This document shows, one piece after another, positions 7,799-15,176 of a stretch of 64,000 nt of DNA. The DNA is from Diaminobutyricibacter sp049994905. GTDB taxonomy: Bacteria > Actinomycetota > Actinomycetes > Actinomycetales > Microbacteriaceae. The translations under genes were made by a program, and so were the position numbers. Every line of letters starts with the position of its first letter. The first letter of the stretch is position 1. A model generated the notes under the pieces. The model ran no database searches. It was not told the origin of the DNA and was given only the letters and a program-made list of their open reading frames with translations. The stretch is from the NCBI RefSeq assembly GCF_049994905.1, contig NZ_CP188258.1, forward strand, positions 3,410,001 through 3,474,000. The letters run 5' to 3'.

Positions 7799-8851
7799 TC
7801 AGTACACGCGGATCAGCGAGGTCTCCGAATTCGTCTGCACAAAACCCATTCGCGTATAGAGCCCCAGAGCACCGGTCGGGCTCTCGGAATCGACGTCGAG
7901 GGTCACGCGCTGCAAGCCCTGCGCCGCGCACGCGGCCAGGGTGCGTGACAGGAGCGCGGGAGCGATGCGACGGCCGCGGTGCGCCCGCGTCGTGCCGACC
8001 ATCCCGACATAGGCGCCCGAGAAGCCCTGCGTCACCCAGTCGTCTTCGTTCACCTGGCACAGCACGAAGCCGACCACCTCATCGGCGCTCCCCGCGCCGG
8101 CGCCGTCTATGACCGCGAGAAACGAGAGATCTGCGCGGAAGGTGCCATCAAGCCAGGCCTGCCACTGCTCCTGGCTCATCGGCTGACTACCCCAATGGTC
8201 GCGGAAGGAATCTGTTCGGGCGGCCAGCGTCTCTGCGGAAAGCGCGTCGGTGAACGGGACGATCCTGACCTTCTCGCCCGGCTCGACCAGCTCGATCGGA
8301 TCGGCCAGGTCCCGCTGGAGCCCGACGAAATAGCGCACCACTTCGAACCCCGCGTGCCGGAGCAGGCGTTCGCTCTGCGGTGCGCGGGCATCCGCAGAGG
8401 CCATGGCCCACGCTGGCAGCCTCTTGTCCGAGACGGCGAACTGCTGCTCGGCGCGCGTGCGCTCCCAGGCGAGGAGTTCGCGGCCGATCCCCCGGCCTCG
8501 GACATCCGGATGCACGCCACCGTACAGAAAGGATCTCACCAGGGTCTCCGCCAGAGGCGGCATCACGACGAGCCCGACCGCGACCGGAATGCCCTCGGCG
8601 GTGAGACCGAGAATCGAGTCGACCGACAGGTCCACGAACGAGTAGCCGAACTCCTCCTCGACTTCTTCACGCGTGGTCAGGTAGTTCGGGTGGTCTGCGA
8701 CGTCGATCGCCTGCATGAGCCGGCACACGTCATCGATGTCGTCCATGGTGGCGGGACGCCACTGGGCGATGAGTGGATGCTCTGGCCGGTACGACGGAGG
8801 CGTCGCCATGCGCTCGCGAACGGGCTCCATGTCGTCGATCGTTTCGGCCAT
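7799..8851 (-). CDS. Double GNAT-domain acetyltransferase (mycothiol-synthase-like layout)
   Basis: A 350-residue cytoplasmic protein with two GNAT folds. The first has an acetyl-CoA pyrophosphate loop VHPDVRGRGIG around residue 115; the second has TTRAHRGRRIA around 290 and ends with the typical ALGLYTRMGF. Tandem GNATs of this size include mycothiol synthase MshD, but the sequence does not fix the substrate, and many paralogs are unassigned. The gene lies just beyond the rplQ terminator hairpin and points away from it, so it probably has its own promoter or receives read-through. Confidence 0.75.
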   Translation of the reverse strand: MAETIDDMEPVRERMATPPSYRPEHPLIAQWRPATMDDIDDVCRLMQAIDVADHPNYLTTREEVEEEFGYSFVDLSVDSILGLTAEGIPVAVGLVVMPPLAETLVRSFLYGGVHPDVRGRGIGRELLAWERTRAEQQFAVSDKRLPAWAMASADARAPQSERLLRHAGFEVVRYFVGLQRDLADPIELVEPGEKVRIVPFTDALSAETLAARTDSFRDHWGSQPMSQEQWQAWLDGTFRADLSFLAVIDGAGAGSADEVVGFVLCQVNEDDWVTQGFSGAYVGMVGTTRAHRGRRIAPALLSRTLAACAAQGLQRVTLDVDSESPTGALGLYTRMGFVQTNSETSLIRVY

Positions 8852-8882
8852 CCATCCACCCTAGCCAGTCCGGTTAAACGGC

Positions 8883-8918
8883 GAAGGTCCCCACCGCGAT
8901 GAAACGGTGGGGACCTTC
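8883..8918 (-). terminator. Strong hairpin ending the alpha operon after rplQ
   Basis: A perfect 14-bp stem (GAAGGTCCCCACCG / CGGTGGGGACCTTC) with an 8-base loop lies 18 bases after the rplQ stop. On the minus strand it is followed only by GCCGTTTAACC, so the U-tract is weak, but such hairpins commonly act as terminators in high-GC actinobacteria. Confidence 0.75.
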
Positions 8919-8935
8919 GACAACGTCTGCAGACG

Positions 8936-9523
8936 TCAGGCCTTCTCGGCCTCCGCCTCAGCGGTGGTCTCTTCGGCGTCGCCGGCCTCGGCGTCGGCAG
9001 TCGCCTCCTCGGCGACCTCAGCTTCGGCGACCTCGGTCTCCTCAGCCTCGGTCTCCTCAGCCGCGGTCTCCTCAGCCGCGGTCTCCTCGACCGGAGCCTC
9101 CTCGACCTTCTCGGTCTTCGGAGCGGCCTTGGTGGACGACTTGGTCGACTTCACCTTCGGGGTGACAGGCTCGAGAACGAGCTCGATCTGAGCCATGGGG
9201 GCGTTGTCGCCCTTGCGGAACCCGAGCTTCGTGATGCGGGTGTAGCCACCCTCACGCTCGGCGACGAGCGGCGCGATCTCCGTGAAGAGCTCGTGCACGA
9301 CCGCCTTGTCACCGATCACGGCGAGCACGCGACGGCGCGCGTGCAGGTCGCCGCGCTTGGCGAACGTGATCAGGCGCTCGGCGAGAGGACGAAGGCGCTT
9401 CGCCTTGGTCTCGGTCGTCTTGATGCTCTTGTGGGTGAACAGGGCAGCAGCCAGGTTGGCGAGCATCAGGCGCTCGTGGGCCGGACCGCCTCCGAGGCGG
9501 GGGCCCTTTGTTGGCTTAGGCAT
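8936..9523 (-). CDS. rplQ: 50S ribosomal protein L17 with acidic C-terminal tail
   Basis: L17 lines the peptide-exit-tunnel region of the large subunit. Residues 1-120 are the normal core (PKPTKGPRLGGGPAHERLML, FTHKSIKTTETKAKRLRPLAERL). Residues about 121-195 are an added tail: a short Lys/Ser/Thr-rich linker followed by Glu/Ala/Thr repeats (EETAAEE, EEATADAEA). The tail is encoded partly by a 15-bp tandem repeat. The E. coli protein has about 127 residues, here 195. Final gene of the alpha operon, 53 bases after rpoA and followed by a strong hairpin. Confidence 0.97.
   Translation of the reverse strand: MPKPTKGPRLGGGPAHERLMLANLAAALFTHKSIKTTETKAKRLRPLAERLITFAKRGDLHARRRVLAVIGDKAVVHELFTEIAPLVAEREGGYTRITKLGFRKGDNAPMAQIELVLEPVTPKVKSTKSSTKAAPKTEKVEEAPVEETAAEETAAEETEAEETEVAEAEVAEEATADAEAGDAEETTAEAEAEKA
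9034..9093. repeat. Four 15-bp in-frame tandem repeats inside the rplQ tail
   Basis: Units beginning CGGTCTCCTCAGCC start at 9034, 9049, 9064 and 9079; the last is diverged. Because 15 is a multiple of 3, changes in copy number would lengthen or shorten the Glu/Ala-rich tail without shifting frame. Confidence 0.8.
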
Positions 9524-9576
9524 TATCGGTTATCTCCAGTGTTGAAAGTCGAAAGGCGTAGTCGAGACGACAGGCC

Positions 9577-10569
9577 TTAGATGTTCTCGTCGTCTTCGTA
9601 GCCGCTGTAGAAGTGGGCGCCGTCGAACCCGGGAACCGAGTCCTTGAGCGACAGGCCCATCTCAACGAGCTTGTCCTTGACCTCATCCACCGACTTCTGA
9701 CCGAAGTTGCGGATGTTCATGAGCTGGGTCTCCGACAGCGAAACGAGTTCGCTGACCGTGTTGATGCCCTCGCGCTTGAGGCAGTTGTACGACCGGACCG
9801 ACAGGTCGAGGTCTTCGATCGGCATCGACAGTTCGGAGCTGAGCACCTGGTCGACGGGAGCCGGGCCGATCTCGATGCCCTCGGCCGCGCTGTTGAGCTC
9901 GCGGGCGAGACCGAACAGCTCGGTGAGCGTACGACCGGCGGATGCGATCGCGTCACGCGGGCTGATCGCCTGCTTCGTCTCGACATCGACGACGAGGCGG
10001 TCGAAGTCGGTGCGCTCACCGGCACGCGTCGCCTCGACGCGGTAGGTGACCTTGAGGACCGGCGAGTAGATGGAGTCGATCGGGATCTGGCCCGCTTCGC
10101 TGTACTCGTTGCGGTTCTGGGTCGCTGAAACATAGCCGCGGCCACGCTCGATGGTCAGCTCGACCTCGAACTTCGCCTTGTCGTTGAGGGTCGCGATGAC
10201 GAGCTCGGGGTTGTGGATCTCCACGCCTGCCGGAGCCGAGATGTCGGCTGCCGTGACCTGGCCGGCGCCGGTCTTGCGCAGGTAGGCCGTGATGGGCTCG
10301 TCGTGCTCGCTCGAGACGACGAGGCCCTTGATGTTGAGGATGATCTCGGTGACGTCTTCTTTCACACCGGGAACGGTGCTGAACTCGTGCAGCACACCGT
10401 CGATGCGGATGCTGGTGACTGCAGCGCCGGGGATCGACGACAGGAGCGTGCGGCGAAGCGAGTTCCCGAGGGTGTAACCGAAGCCCGGCTCGAGGGGCTC
10501 GATGACGAACCGCGAACGGAACTCCGAGATGTTTTCTTCGGCGAGCGTGGGACGCTGTGCAATGAGCAC
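9577..10569 (-). CDS. rpoA: RNA polymerase alpha subunit
   Basis: RpoA dimerises to scaffold polymerase assembly; its C-terminal domain contacts UP elements and activators. The 330-residue product shows the N-terminal assembly domain (FVIEPLEPGFGYTLGNSLRRTLLSS, with the KEDVTEIILN region) and the alpha-CTD (IEDLDLSVRSYNCLKREGI, then NFGQKSVDEVKDKL). Length is close to the usual 330-350. It follows rpsK directly, with no rpsD between. A 7-bp hairpin lies in the 118-base leader just upstream. Confidence 0.99.
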   Translation of the reverse strand: MLIAQRPTLAEENISEFRSRFVIEPLEPGFGYTLGNSLRRTLLSSIPGAAVTSIRIDGVLHEFSTVPGVKEDVTEIILNIKGLVVSSEHDEPITAYLRKTGAGQVTAADISAPAGVEIHNPELVIATLNDKAKFEVELTIERGRGYVSATQNRNEYSEAGQIPIDSIYSPVLKVTYRVEATRAGERTDFDRLVVDVETKQAISPRDAIASAGRTLTELFGLARELNSAAEGIEIGPAPVDQVLSSELSMPIEDLDLSVRSYNCLKREGINTVSELVSLSETQLMNIRNFGQKSVDEVKDKLVEMGLSLKDSVPGFDGAHFYSGYEDDENI

Positions 10570-10587
10570 TGTTGTTTCCTTTCGGCT

Positions 10588-10609
10588 AAGTGTCCGCTAT
10601 ATGACACTT
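10588..10609 (-). promoter_or_regulatory. Hairpin in the rpoA leader
   Basis: AAGTGTC and GACACTT form a perfect 7-bp stem around an 8-base AT-rich loop, about 20 bases before the rpoA start. It lies in the 118-base rpsK-rpoA gap, where rpsD occurs in many other bacteria. It may influence rpoA translation or mark an RNA processing site. Confidence 0.4.
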
Positions 10610-10687
10610 GCGTTAGATCGCGCGCAGAGGACGACGTCGGCCGAGCCGGCGCCGCCCCCTTGCGTTCGCGAAGATGAGTACAGCTAA

Positions 10688-11086
10688 TTAGACGCGGCGA
10701 CGCTTCGGCGGGCGGCAGCCGTTGTGCGCCTGCGGCGTCACGTCGTTGATCGAGCCGACCTCGAGGCCGGCGGCCTGCAGGGAACGGATCGCGGTCTCGC
10801 GGCCCGAGCCCGGTCCCTTGACGAAGACGTCGACCTTCTTCATGCCGTGCTCCTGCGCCTGACGCGCAGCCGACTCGGCGGCGAGCTGTGCGGCGAACGG
10901 GGTCGACTTGCGCGAACCCTTGAAGCCGACGCCACCGGAGGATGCCCAGCTGATGACCGCACCAGTGGTGTCGGTGATCGAGACGATGGTGTTGTTGAAC
11001 GTGCTCTTGATGTGGGCCTGGCCCACAGCGATGTTCTTCTTTTCTTTCTTGCGCGGCTTCCGAGCGGCCGTCTTGGGTGCTGCCAT
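10688..11086 (-). CDS. rpsK: 30S ribosomal protein S11
   Basis: S11 lies on the platform near the mRNA exit. The 132-residue product has a basic Ala/Lys-rich start, then the core (AHIKSTFNNTIVSITDTTGA, GFKGSRKSTPFAAQLAA) and the conserved end NGCRPPKRRRV. Length matches the family. It lies 44 bases after rpsM. The alpha operon here reads infA-rpmJ-rpsM-rpsK-rpoA-rplQ. Confidence 0.99.
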   Translation of the reverse strand: MAAPKTAARKPRKKEKKNIAVGQAHIKSTFNNTIVSITDTTGAVISWASSGGVGFKGSRKSTPFAAQLAAESAARQAQEHGMKKVDVFVKGPGSGRETAIRSLQAAGLEVGSINDVTPQAHNGCRPPKRRRV

Positions 11087-11130
11087 GATTTCTCCTGAAT
11101 CCTAAAGGCGCGTGACTCGCGGGCCGGGGC

Positions 11131-11505
11131 CTAGCGAGCCTTCTTCTTGCCGGCGACGGTGCGCTTCGGACCCTTGCGGGTACGCGCATTGGTTTTGGTG
11201 CGCTGACCGCGGACCGGGAGGCCCTTGCGGTGGCGGATACCCTCGTAGCTGCCGATCTCGACCTTGCGTCGGATGTCGGCGGCGACCTCGCGGCGAAGGT
11301 CACCTTCAACCTTGTAGTTGCCTTCGATGTAGTCGCGGAGGGCGACGAGCTGGTCGTCGGTCAGATCCTTGACGCGGACGTTTCCGTCGATTTCGGTGTC
11401 GGCGAGGGTCTTGAGCGCCCTCGTACGGCCAACACCGTAGATGTAAGTCAGTGCTACTTCCACGCGCTTTTCGCGTGGAATGTCAACGCCGGCTAGACGT
11501 GCCAT
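11131..11505 (-). CDS. rpsM: 30S ribosomal protein S13
   Basis: S13 is the head protein that bridges to the 50S subunit. The 124-residue product starts MARLAGVDIPREKRVEVALTY and has the helix-two-turn-helix region followed by GLPVRGQRTKTNARTRKGPK and a basic tail. Length is normal. The gap to rpmJ upstream is 142 bases, the longest within the alpha operon after infA-map; I found no gene in it. Confidence 0.99.
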   Translation of the reverse strand: MARLAGVDIPREKRVEVALTYIYGVGRTRALKTLADTEIDGNVRVKDLTDDQLVALRDYIEGNYKVEGDLRREVAADIRRKVEIGSYEGIRHRKGLPVRGQRTKTNARTRKGPKRTVAGKKKAR

Positions 11506-11647
11506 TGTGGCTTCTCCTGTGAGTGGGTGGAGGTCTGTAACAGCTCCGGTGCCCCGGCCTCCAACCGGGGGTGTCCCCTGCTTGCGCAGGTTCTGGCGCT
11601 GCCTTCTTCGTTATTGAGTTATCAGTCGTACGAGACCGACGCCGGGA

Positions 11648-11761
11648 CTAGCCCTGGCGCTGTTTGTGACGCGGGTTCTCGCAGATGACCATGACCCGGC
11701 CGTTACGACGGATGATCTTGCACTTGTCGCAGATCTTCTTGACGGAGGGGTTGACCTTCAT
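11648..11761 (-). CDS. rpmJ: 50S ribosomal protein L36 (zinc-binding form)
   Basis: A 37-residue protein read from the ATG at 11761: MKVNPSVKKICDKCKIIRRN and onward. It keeps the full zinc set Cys11, Cys14, Cys27 and His32, so this is the zinc-dependent (C+) L36 and not the zinc-free paralog some actinobacteria express under zinc starvation. It sits between infA and rpsM, its standard place. Confidence 0.98.
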   Translation of the reverse strand: MKVNPSVKKICDKCKIIRRNGRVMVICENPRHKQRQG

Positions 11762-11840
11762 AGTTCTTGTACCTTTTGTTCGCTGTCCTCGTACCTCGCC
11801 CGGGGCTACCCGTGGGCGGGGCCGTTACTTACAGCAGCCG

Positions 11841-12062
11841 TTACTTGTAGCGGTAGACGATACGGCCGCGGGTCAGGTCGTAAGGACTCAGCTCCACGAT
11901 CACGCGGTCCTCAGGGAGGATGCGGATGTAGTGCTGACGCATCTTGCCCGAGATGTGGGCAAGCACTTTGTGCCCGTTCGTCAGCTCAACGCGGAACATC
12001 GCGTTGGGCAGAGCTTCGACCACAGATCCTTCGATCTCGATGACGCCGTCTTTTTTGGCCAT
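11841..12062 (-). CDS. infA: Translation initiation factor IF-1
   Basis: IF-1 is an S1-like OB-fold protein that occupies the A site during initiation. The start is the ATG at 12062 (MAKKDGVIEIEG), giving 73 residues, the usual bacterial length. The end DLTRGRIVYRYK is conserved. A longer in-frame reading to 12179 lacks family support. It is preceded by a 194-base gap after map, which suggests an independent promoter for the alpha operon in addition to read-through. Confidence 0.98.
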   Translation of the reverse strand: MAKKDGVIEIEGSVVEALPNAMFRVELTNGHKVLAHISGKMRQHYIRILPEDRVIVELSPYDLTRGRIVYRYK

Positions 12063-12144
12063 AGCCTCACTGTCGCTAAAAGTATTGATTGCTGGTCGTG
12101 CGGTGGATTGTGGTGCTCCGCGACCCGAAGAACGGGTTCTGCGG

Positions 12145-12162
12145 GCACACGAAAACGTGTGC
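12145..12162. promoter_or_regulatory. Perfect small hairpin in the map-infA gap
   Basis: GCACACG-AAAA-CGTGTGC forms a 7-bp stem with a 4-base loop, midway between map and infA. On the minus strand it is preceded, not followed, by TTTT. A second short stem (ACCCG-TTCTT-CGGGT) follows. This could be a partial terminator for the spc segment or part of the infA leader. Confidence 0.4.
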
Positions 12163-12256
12163 AAAACACCAAGGATCAATCTTATGCGATTCCCGCGCGT
12201 TTCGCGAATCGCGGAGTATCATCTGCGTTCGCCCTCGGAGATCGCCGACGATCAGG

Positions 12257-13087
12257 CTACGGTACCGGCACCGGGGTGATGCCGAATGGCGCGAGTCCGG
12301 ATGCTCCACCATCCGTTGCCGTGAGCACCCAGATTCCCTCCGCGTGCACCGCGACGCTGTGCTCCCAGTGGGCCGCTGCAGAACCATCCTCCGTGGCGAC
12401 GGTCCACCCGTCGTCGCGCACGAACGTCTCCGGGCTGCCCAGCACCACCATCGGCTCGATCGCGACGACCAGTCCGGGCCGCACCTCGGGGCCCTTCGCG
12501 CTGACACGGTAGTTGAACACCGGCGGGGCCTCGTGCATGCTCCGACCGATGCCGTGGCCGACATAGTCGGTCAGAATGCCGTAGTCGCCGCGCGAGACGA
12601 TGTAGTCCTCGACAGCTTCGCCGACCTCGTTGAGGTGCCGCGCCGTGACCAGGCGTGCGATGCCGCGCCACAGCGACTGCTCGGTCACCTCGGACAGCGT
12701 GCGTCGTTCGTCGGACACGTCGGGGCGTGACGGGTCAGGCAGAACGAAGGTGCGCGCGGCATCACCGTTCCAGCCGTTCATGATGGCACCGCTGTCGACC
12801 GACAGGATGTCACCGGGCTGCAGGATGCGTTCGCCCGGGATCCCGTGGACCACGTCGTCGTTCACCGACGCGCAGATGGTGTGGTTGTAACCCTGCTCGA
12901 GCTTGAAGTTGGGCCGGGCTCCCCGCTCGACGATCGCGCGCTCCGCGAGCGCGTCGAGCGTGACCGTGCTGACGCCCGGCGCGACCGCTGCGGCAACGGC
13001 GTCGAGGGATGCAGCCGTCGCGAGACCGGGCTCCACCATCAGCCGGAGCTGGGCGGGCGACTTGTAGATCGACCGTCGGAAGACCAT
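12257..13087 (-). CDS. map: Type I methionine aminopeptidase
   Basis: Removes the initiator methionine from nascent proteins using a dinuclear metal centre. All five ligands are present: Asp98 (SVDSG), Asp109 (NGDAA), His178 (GHGIG), Glu211 (IEPM) and Glu242 (WEHS). The 276-residue length is typical, with no N-terminal zinc-finger extension. It follows adk after 12 bases in the usual secY-adk-map order and ends before a long gap leading to infA. Confidence 0.98.
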   Translation of the reverse strand: MVFRRSIYKSPAQLRLMVEPGLATAASLDAVAAAVAPGVSTVTLDALAERAIVERGARPNFKLEQGYNHTICASVNDDVVHGIPGERILQPGDILSVDSGAIMNGWNGDAARTFVLPDPSRPDVSDERRTLSEVTEQSLWRGIARLVTARHLNEVGEAVEDYIVSRGDYGILTDYVGHGIGRSMHEAPPVFNYRVSAKGPEVRPGLVVAIEPMVVLGSPETFVRDDGWTVATEDGSAAAHWEHSVAVHAEGIWVLTATDGGASGLAPFGITPVPVP

Positions 13088-13099
13088 CGGATGCGCTGG

Positions 13100-13744
13100 C
13101 TACGCGACCGACTCGGAGTCGCGCTCCGCAGTCGGAAGGATTCCACGGTCGGCGAGGGCCCGTGTGAGCCGCGAAGCGACCTCGTCGACCCCGCCCAGGC
13201 CGTCGACCTCGATCAGCAGACCACGATCGCGGTACACGTCGATCAGCGGCGACGTCTCACGGAGGTAGACCTCCTGGCGGTGACGGATCGCTTCCTCCGA
13301 GTCATCGACCCGGCCCTGCTCCTGCGCGCGCTTCGTCAGCCGCGAGACGACCTCGTCACGGTCGGCGACCAGCTGGATGACGCCGTCGAGGCTCTGACCC
13401 TTCTTGCCGAGAAGGCCGTCGAGGTAGTGGACCTGTTCGAGTGTGCGCGGGTAGCCGTCGAGGAGGAAGCCGTTACGGGCGTCGTCCTCTTCAAGCCGCT
13501 CGGTGACGAGCGCGTTGGTCAGGCTGTCGGGAACGTAGTCTCCCGCGTCGACGATCTCCTTGACCTGGACTCCGAGCGGGGTCCCGTTCTTGATGTTGGC
13601 GCGGAAGATGTCACCGGTCGACACGTCGGGGATGCCATAGGCCGAGCTGATCCGTGCCGCCTGGGTTCCTTTGCCGGAGCCGGGCGGGCCCACGATGAGC
13701 AGGCGAGCCCCCTTCGGCGAAGAGTCGTTGACGACACCGGTCAT
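13100..13744 (-). CDS. adk: Adenylate kinase
   Basis: Interconverts ATP + AMP with 2 ADP. The P-loop GPPGSGKGT is at 19-27, the AMP-binding DVSTGD follows, and DGYPRTLEQV marks the NMP/LID junction. The LID lacks the four-cysteine zinc cluster of some Gram-positive enzymes. There is a 10-residue N-terminal extension before the fold. The ATG overlaps the secY stop as ATGA, so translational coupling is likely. Confidence 0.98.
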   Translation of the reverse strand: MTGVVNDSSPKGARLLIVGPPGSGKGTQAARISSAYGIPDVSTGDIFRANIKNGTPLGVQVKEIVDAGDYVPDSLTNALVTERLEEDDARNGFLLDGYPRTLEQVHYLDGLLGKKGQSLDGVIQLVADRDEVVSRLTKRAQEQGRVDDSEEAIRHRQEVYLRETSPLIDVYRDRGLLIEVDGLGGVDEVASRLTRALADRGILPTAERDSESVA

Positions 13745-15063
13745 CGCAGCAGCCCTTCGTAATGACGCTGCTGGAGTTGCGAGTCGATCTGCTTGACCGT
13801 CTCCAGGCCGACGCCGACGATGATCAGGATGGACGTGCCGCCGAACATGAAGTTCTGGCTCGCCCCCAGCAGGTTCAGCGCTATCAAGGGGATCAGCGCG
13901 ATCAAACCGAGATAGATGGAGCCGGGAAGGGTCACACGGGTCAGCACGTAGTCGAGGTACTCGGCGGTGGGCCGGCCCGCGCGGATGCCGGGGATGAACC
14001 CGCCGTACTTCTTCATGTTGTCGGCGACCTCTTCAGGGTTGAAGGTGATCGCGACATAGAAATAGGTGAACCCGACGATGAGCAGGAAGTACAGGAGCAT
14101 GTAGAGCGGGTGGTCGCCCTTGGTCAGGTAGTTCGTGATCCACGTCACCCACGGCGCAGCCGCCTGGCCCGCCTTGGGCTGGTTGAACTGCGCGATCAGC
14201 GCAGGCAGGTACAGCAGCGACGATGCGAAGATCACCGGCACGACACCGGCCATGTTGACCTTGATCGGGATGTACGTGTTGTTACCGCCGTAGGTGCGCC
14301 GGCCGACCATCCGTTTCGCGTATTGCACAGGGATGCGCCGCTGCGACTGTTCGACGAACACCACGGCCGCAACGATCAGCAAGCCGATGGCGAGCACCAC
14401 GATCAGGACCTCGACGCTCTGCGACTGCGCGATGGCGATCAGCGACGGCGGGAACTGCGCGGCGATCGACGTGAAGATGAGCAGCGACATTCCGTTGCCG
14501 ATGCCGCGCTCGGTCACGAGCTCACCCATCCACATGATGAGTCCGGTGCCGGCGGTCATGGTCAGCACCATGAGCAGGATCGCGTACCACGAGTCATCCG
14601 TGATGAGCTGCGTGCACTGGCTCACGCTGGTGGTGCCGAAGAGTGCGCCGCTTCGCGCGACGGTGATCAGCGTCGTGGACTGGAGGACACCGAGAGCGAT
14701 CGTGAGGTAACGCGTGTACTGGGTGAGCTTGCTCTGCCCGGCCTGGCCCTCTTTGTACAGGGTCTCGAAGTGAGGGATGACCACGCGCAGGAGCTGCACG
14801 ATGATCGACGCGGTGATGTACGGCATGATGCCGAGCGCGAAGATCGAAAGTTTGAGGAGCGCGCCACCACTGAAGAGGTTGACGAGCGAGTAGAGCCCTG
14901 ACGTGCCCTGGTTGGCCGCCAGGCAGGTCTGGACGTTCGGGAAGTCTACGAAGGGCGCAGGAATGAACGATCCCAGCCGGAAAAGGGCGATGATGCCCAA
15001 GGTGAAGGCGATCTTCTTGCGAAGGTCTGGCGTACGGAAGATCCGCGCGACGGCGCTAAACAA
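13741..15063 (-). CDS. secY: Protein translocase subunit SecY
   Basis: SecY is the central channel of the Sec translocon. The 440-residue product has ten predicted membrane helices, the plug region after helix 1 and the conserved cytoplasmic loops (RRIPVQYAKRMVGR; ADNMKKYGGFIPGIRAGRPT). The start is TTG at 15063 (MFSAVARIF), with AGGA at six bases. The gene comes after a 113-base spacer containing two hairpins, an unusual gap inside the otherwise tightly packed spc operon. Confidence 0.98.
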   Translation of the reverse strand: MFSAVARIFRTPDLRKKIAFTLGIIALFRLGSFIPAPFVDFPNVQTCLAANQGTSGLYSLVNLFSGGALLKLSIFALGIMPYITASIIVQLLRVVIPHFETLYKEGQAGQSKLTQYTRYLTIALGVLQSTTLITVARSGALFGTTSVSQCTQLITDDSWYAILLMVLTMTAGTGLIMWMGELVTERGIGNGMSLLIFTSIAAQFPPSLIAIAQSQSVEVLIVVLAIGLLIVAAVVFVEQSQRRIPVQYAKRMVGRRTYGGNNTYIPIKVNMAGVVPVIFASSLLYLPALIAQFNQPKAGQAAAPWVTWITNYLTKGDHPLYMLLYFLLIVGFTYFYVAITFNPEEVADNMKKYGGFIPGIRAGRPTAEYLDYVLTRVTLPGSIYLGLIALIPLIALNLLGASQNFMFGGTSILIIVGVGLETVKQIDSQLQQRHYEGLLR

Positions 15064-15094
15064 AGTGCGTCCTGCTTTCCTGTAAGGAGTCAGC

Positions 15095-15121
15095 CGGGTG
15101 ACCAGGAAAACTGATCACCCG
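15095..15121 (-). promoter_or_regulatory. Hairpin 2 of the rplO-secY spacer
   Basis: On the minus strand an 11-bp stem (CGGGTGATCAG / CTGGTCACCCG, one U-G wobble) closes a 5-base U-rich loop TTTTC. It is the second of two hairpins between rplO and secY and ends about 30 bases before the secY start. It may be an attenuator or RNase processing site that lowers secY relative to ribosomal proteins. Confidence 0.5.
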
Positions 15122-15142
15122 ACTGCACTACTTTACGGGGTC

Positions 15143-15165
15143 GACCGGAACACTGTGGTCCGGTC
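15143..15165 (-). promoter_or_regulatory. Hairpin 1 of the rplO-secY spacer
   Basis: GACCGGA and TCCGGTC form a perfect 7-bp stem about 11 bases after the rplO stop. Together with the downstream stem it fills most of the 113-base spacer. Confidence 0.45.
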
Positions 15166-15176
15166 TCCCCGGGTGC

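Noticed and set aside
9034..9093. Possible CRISPR-like short repeats
   Set aside because: They are 15-bp contiguous in-frame repeats encoding the L17 tail, with no spacers and no cas genes.
11506..11647. Possible RNA gene in the rpmJ-rpsM gap
   Set aside because: No cloverleaf or other known RNA structure could be drawn; only ordinary spacer with weak dyads.
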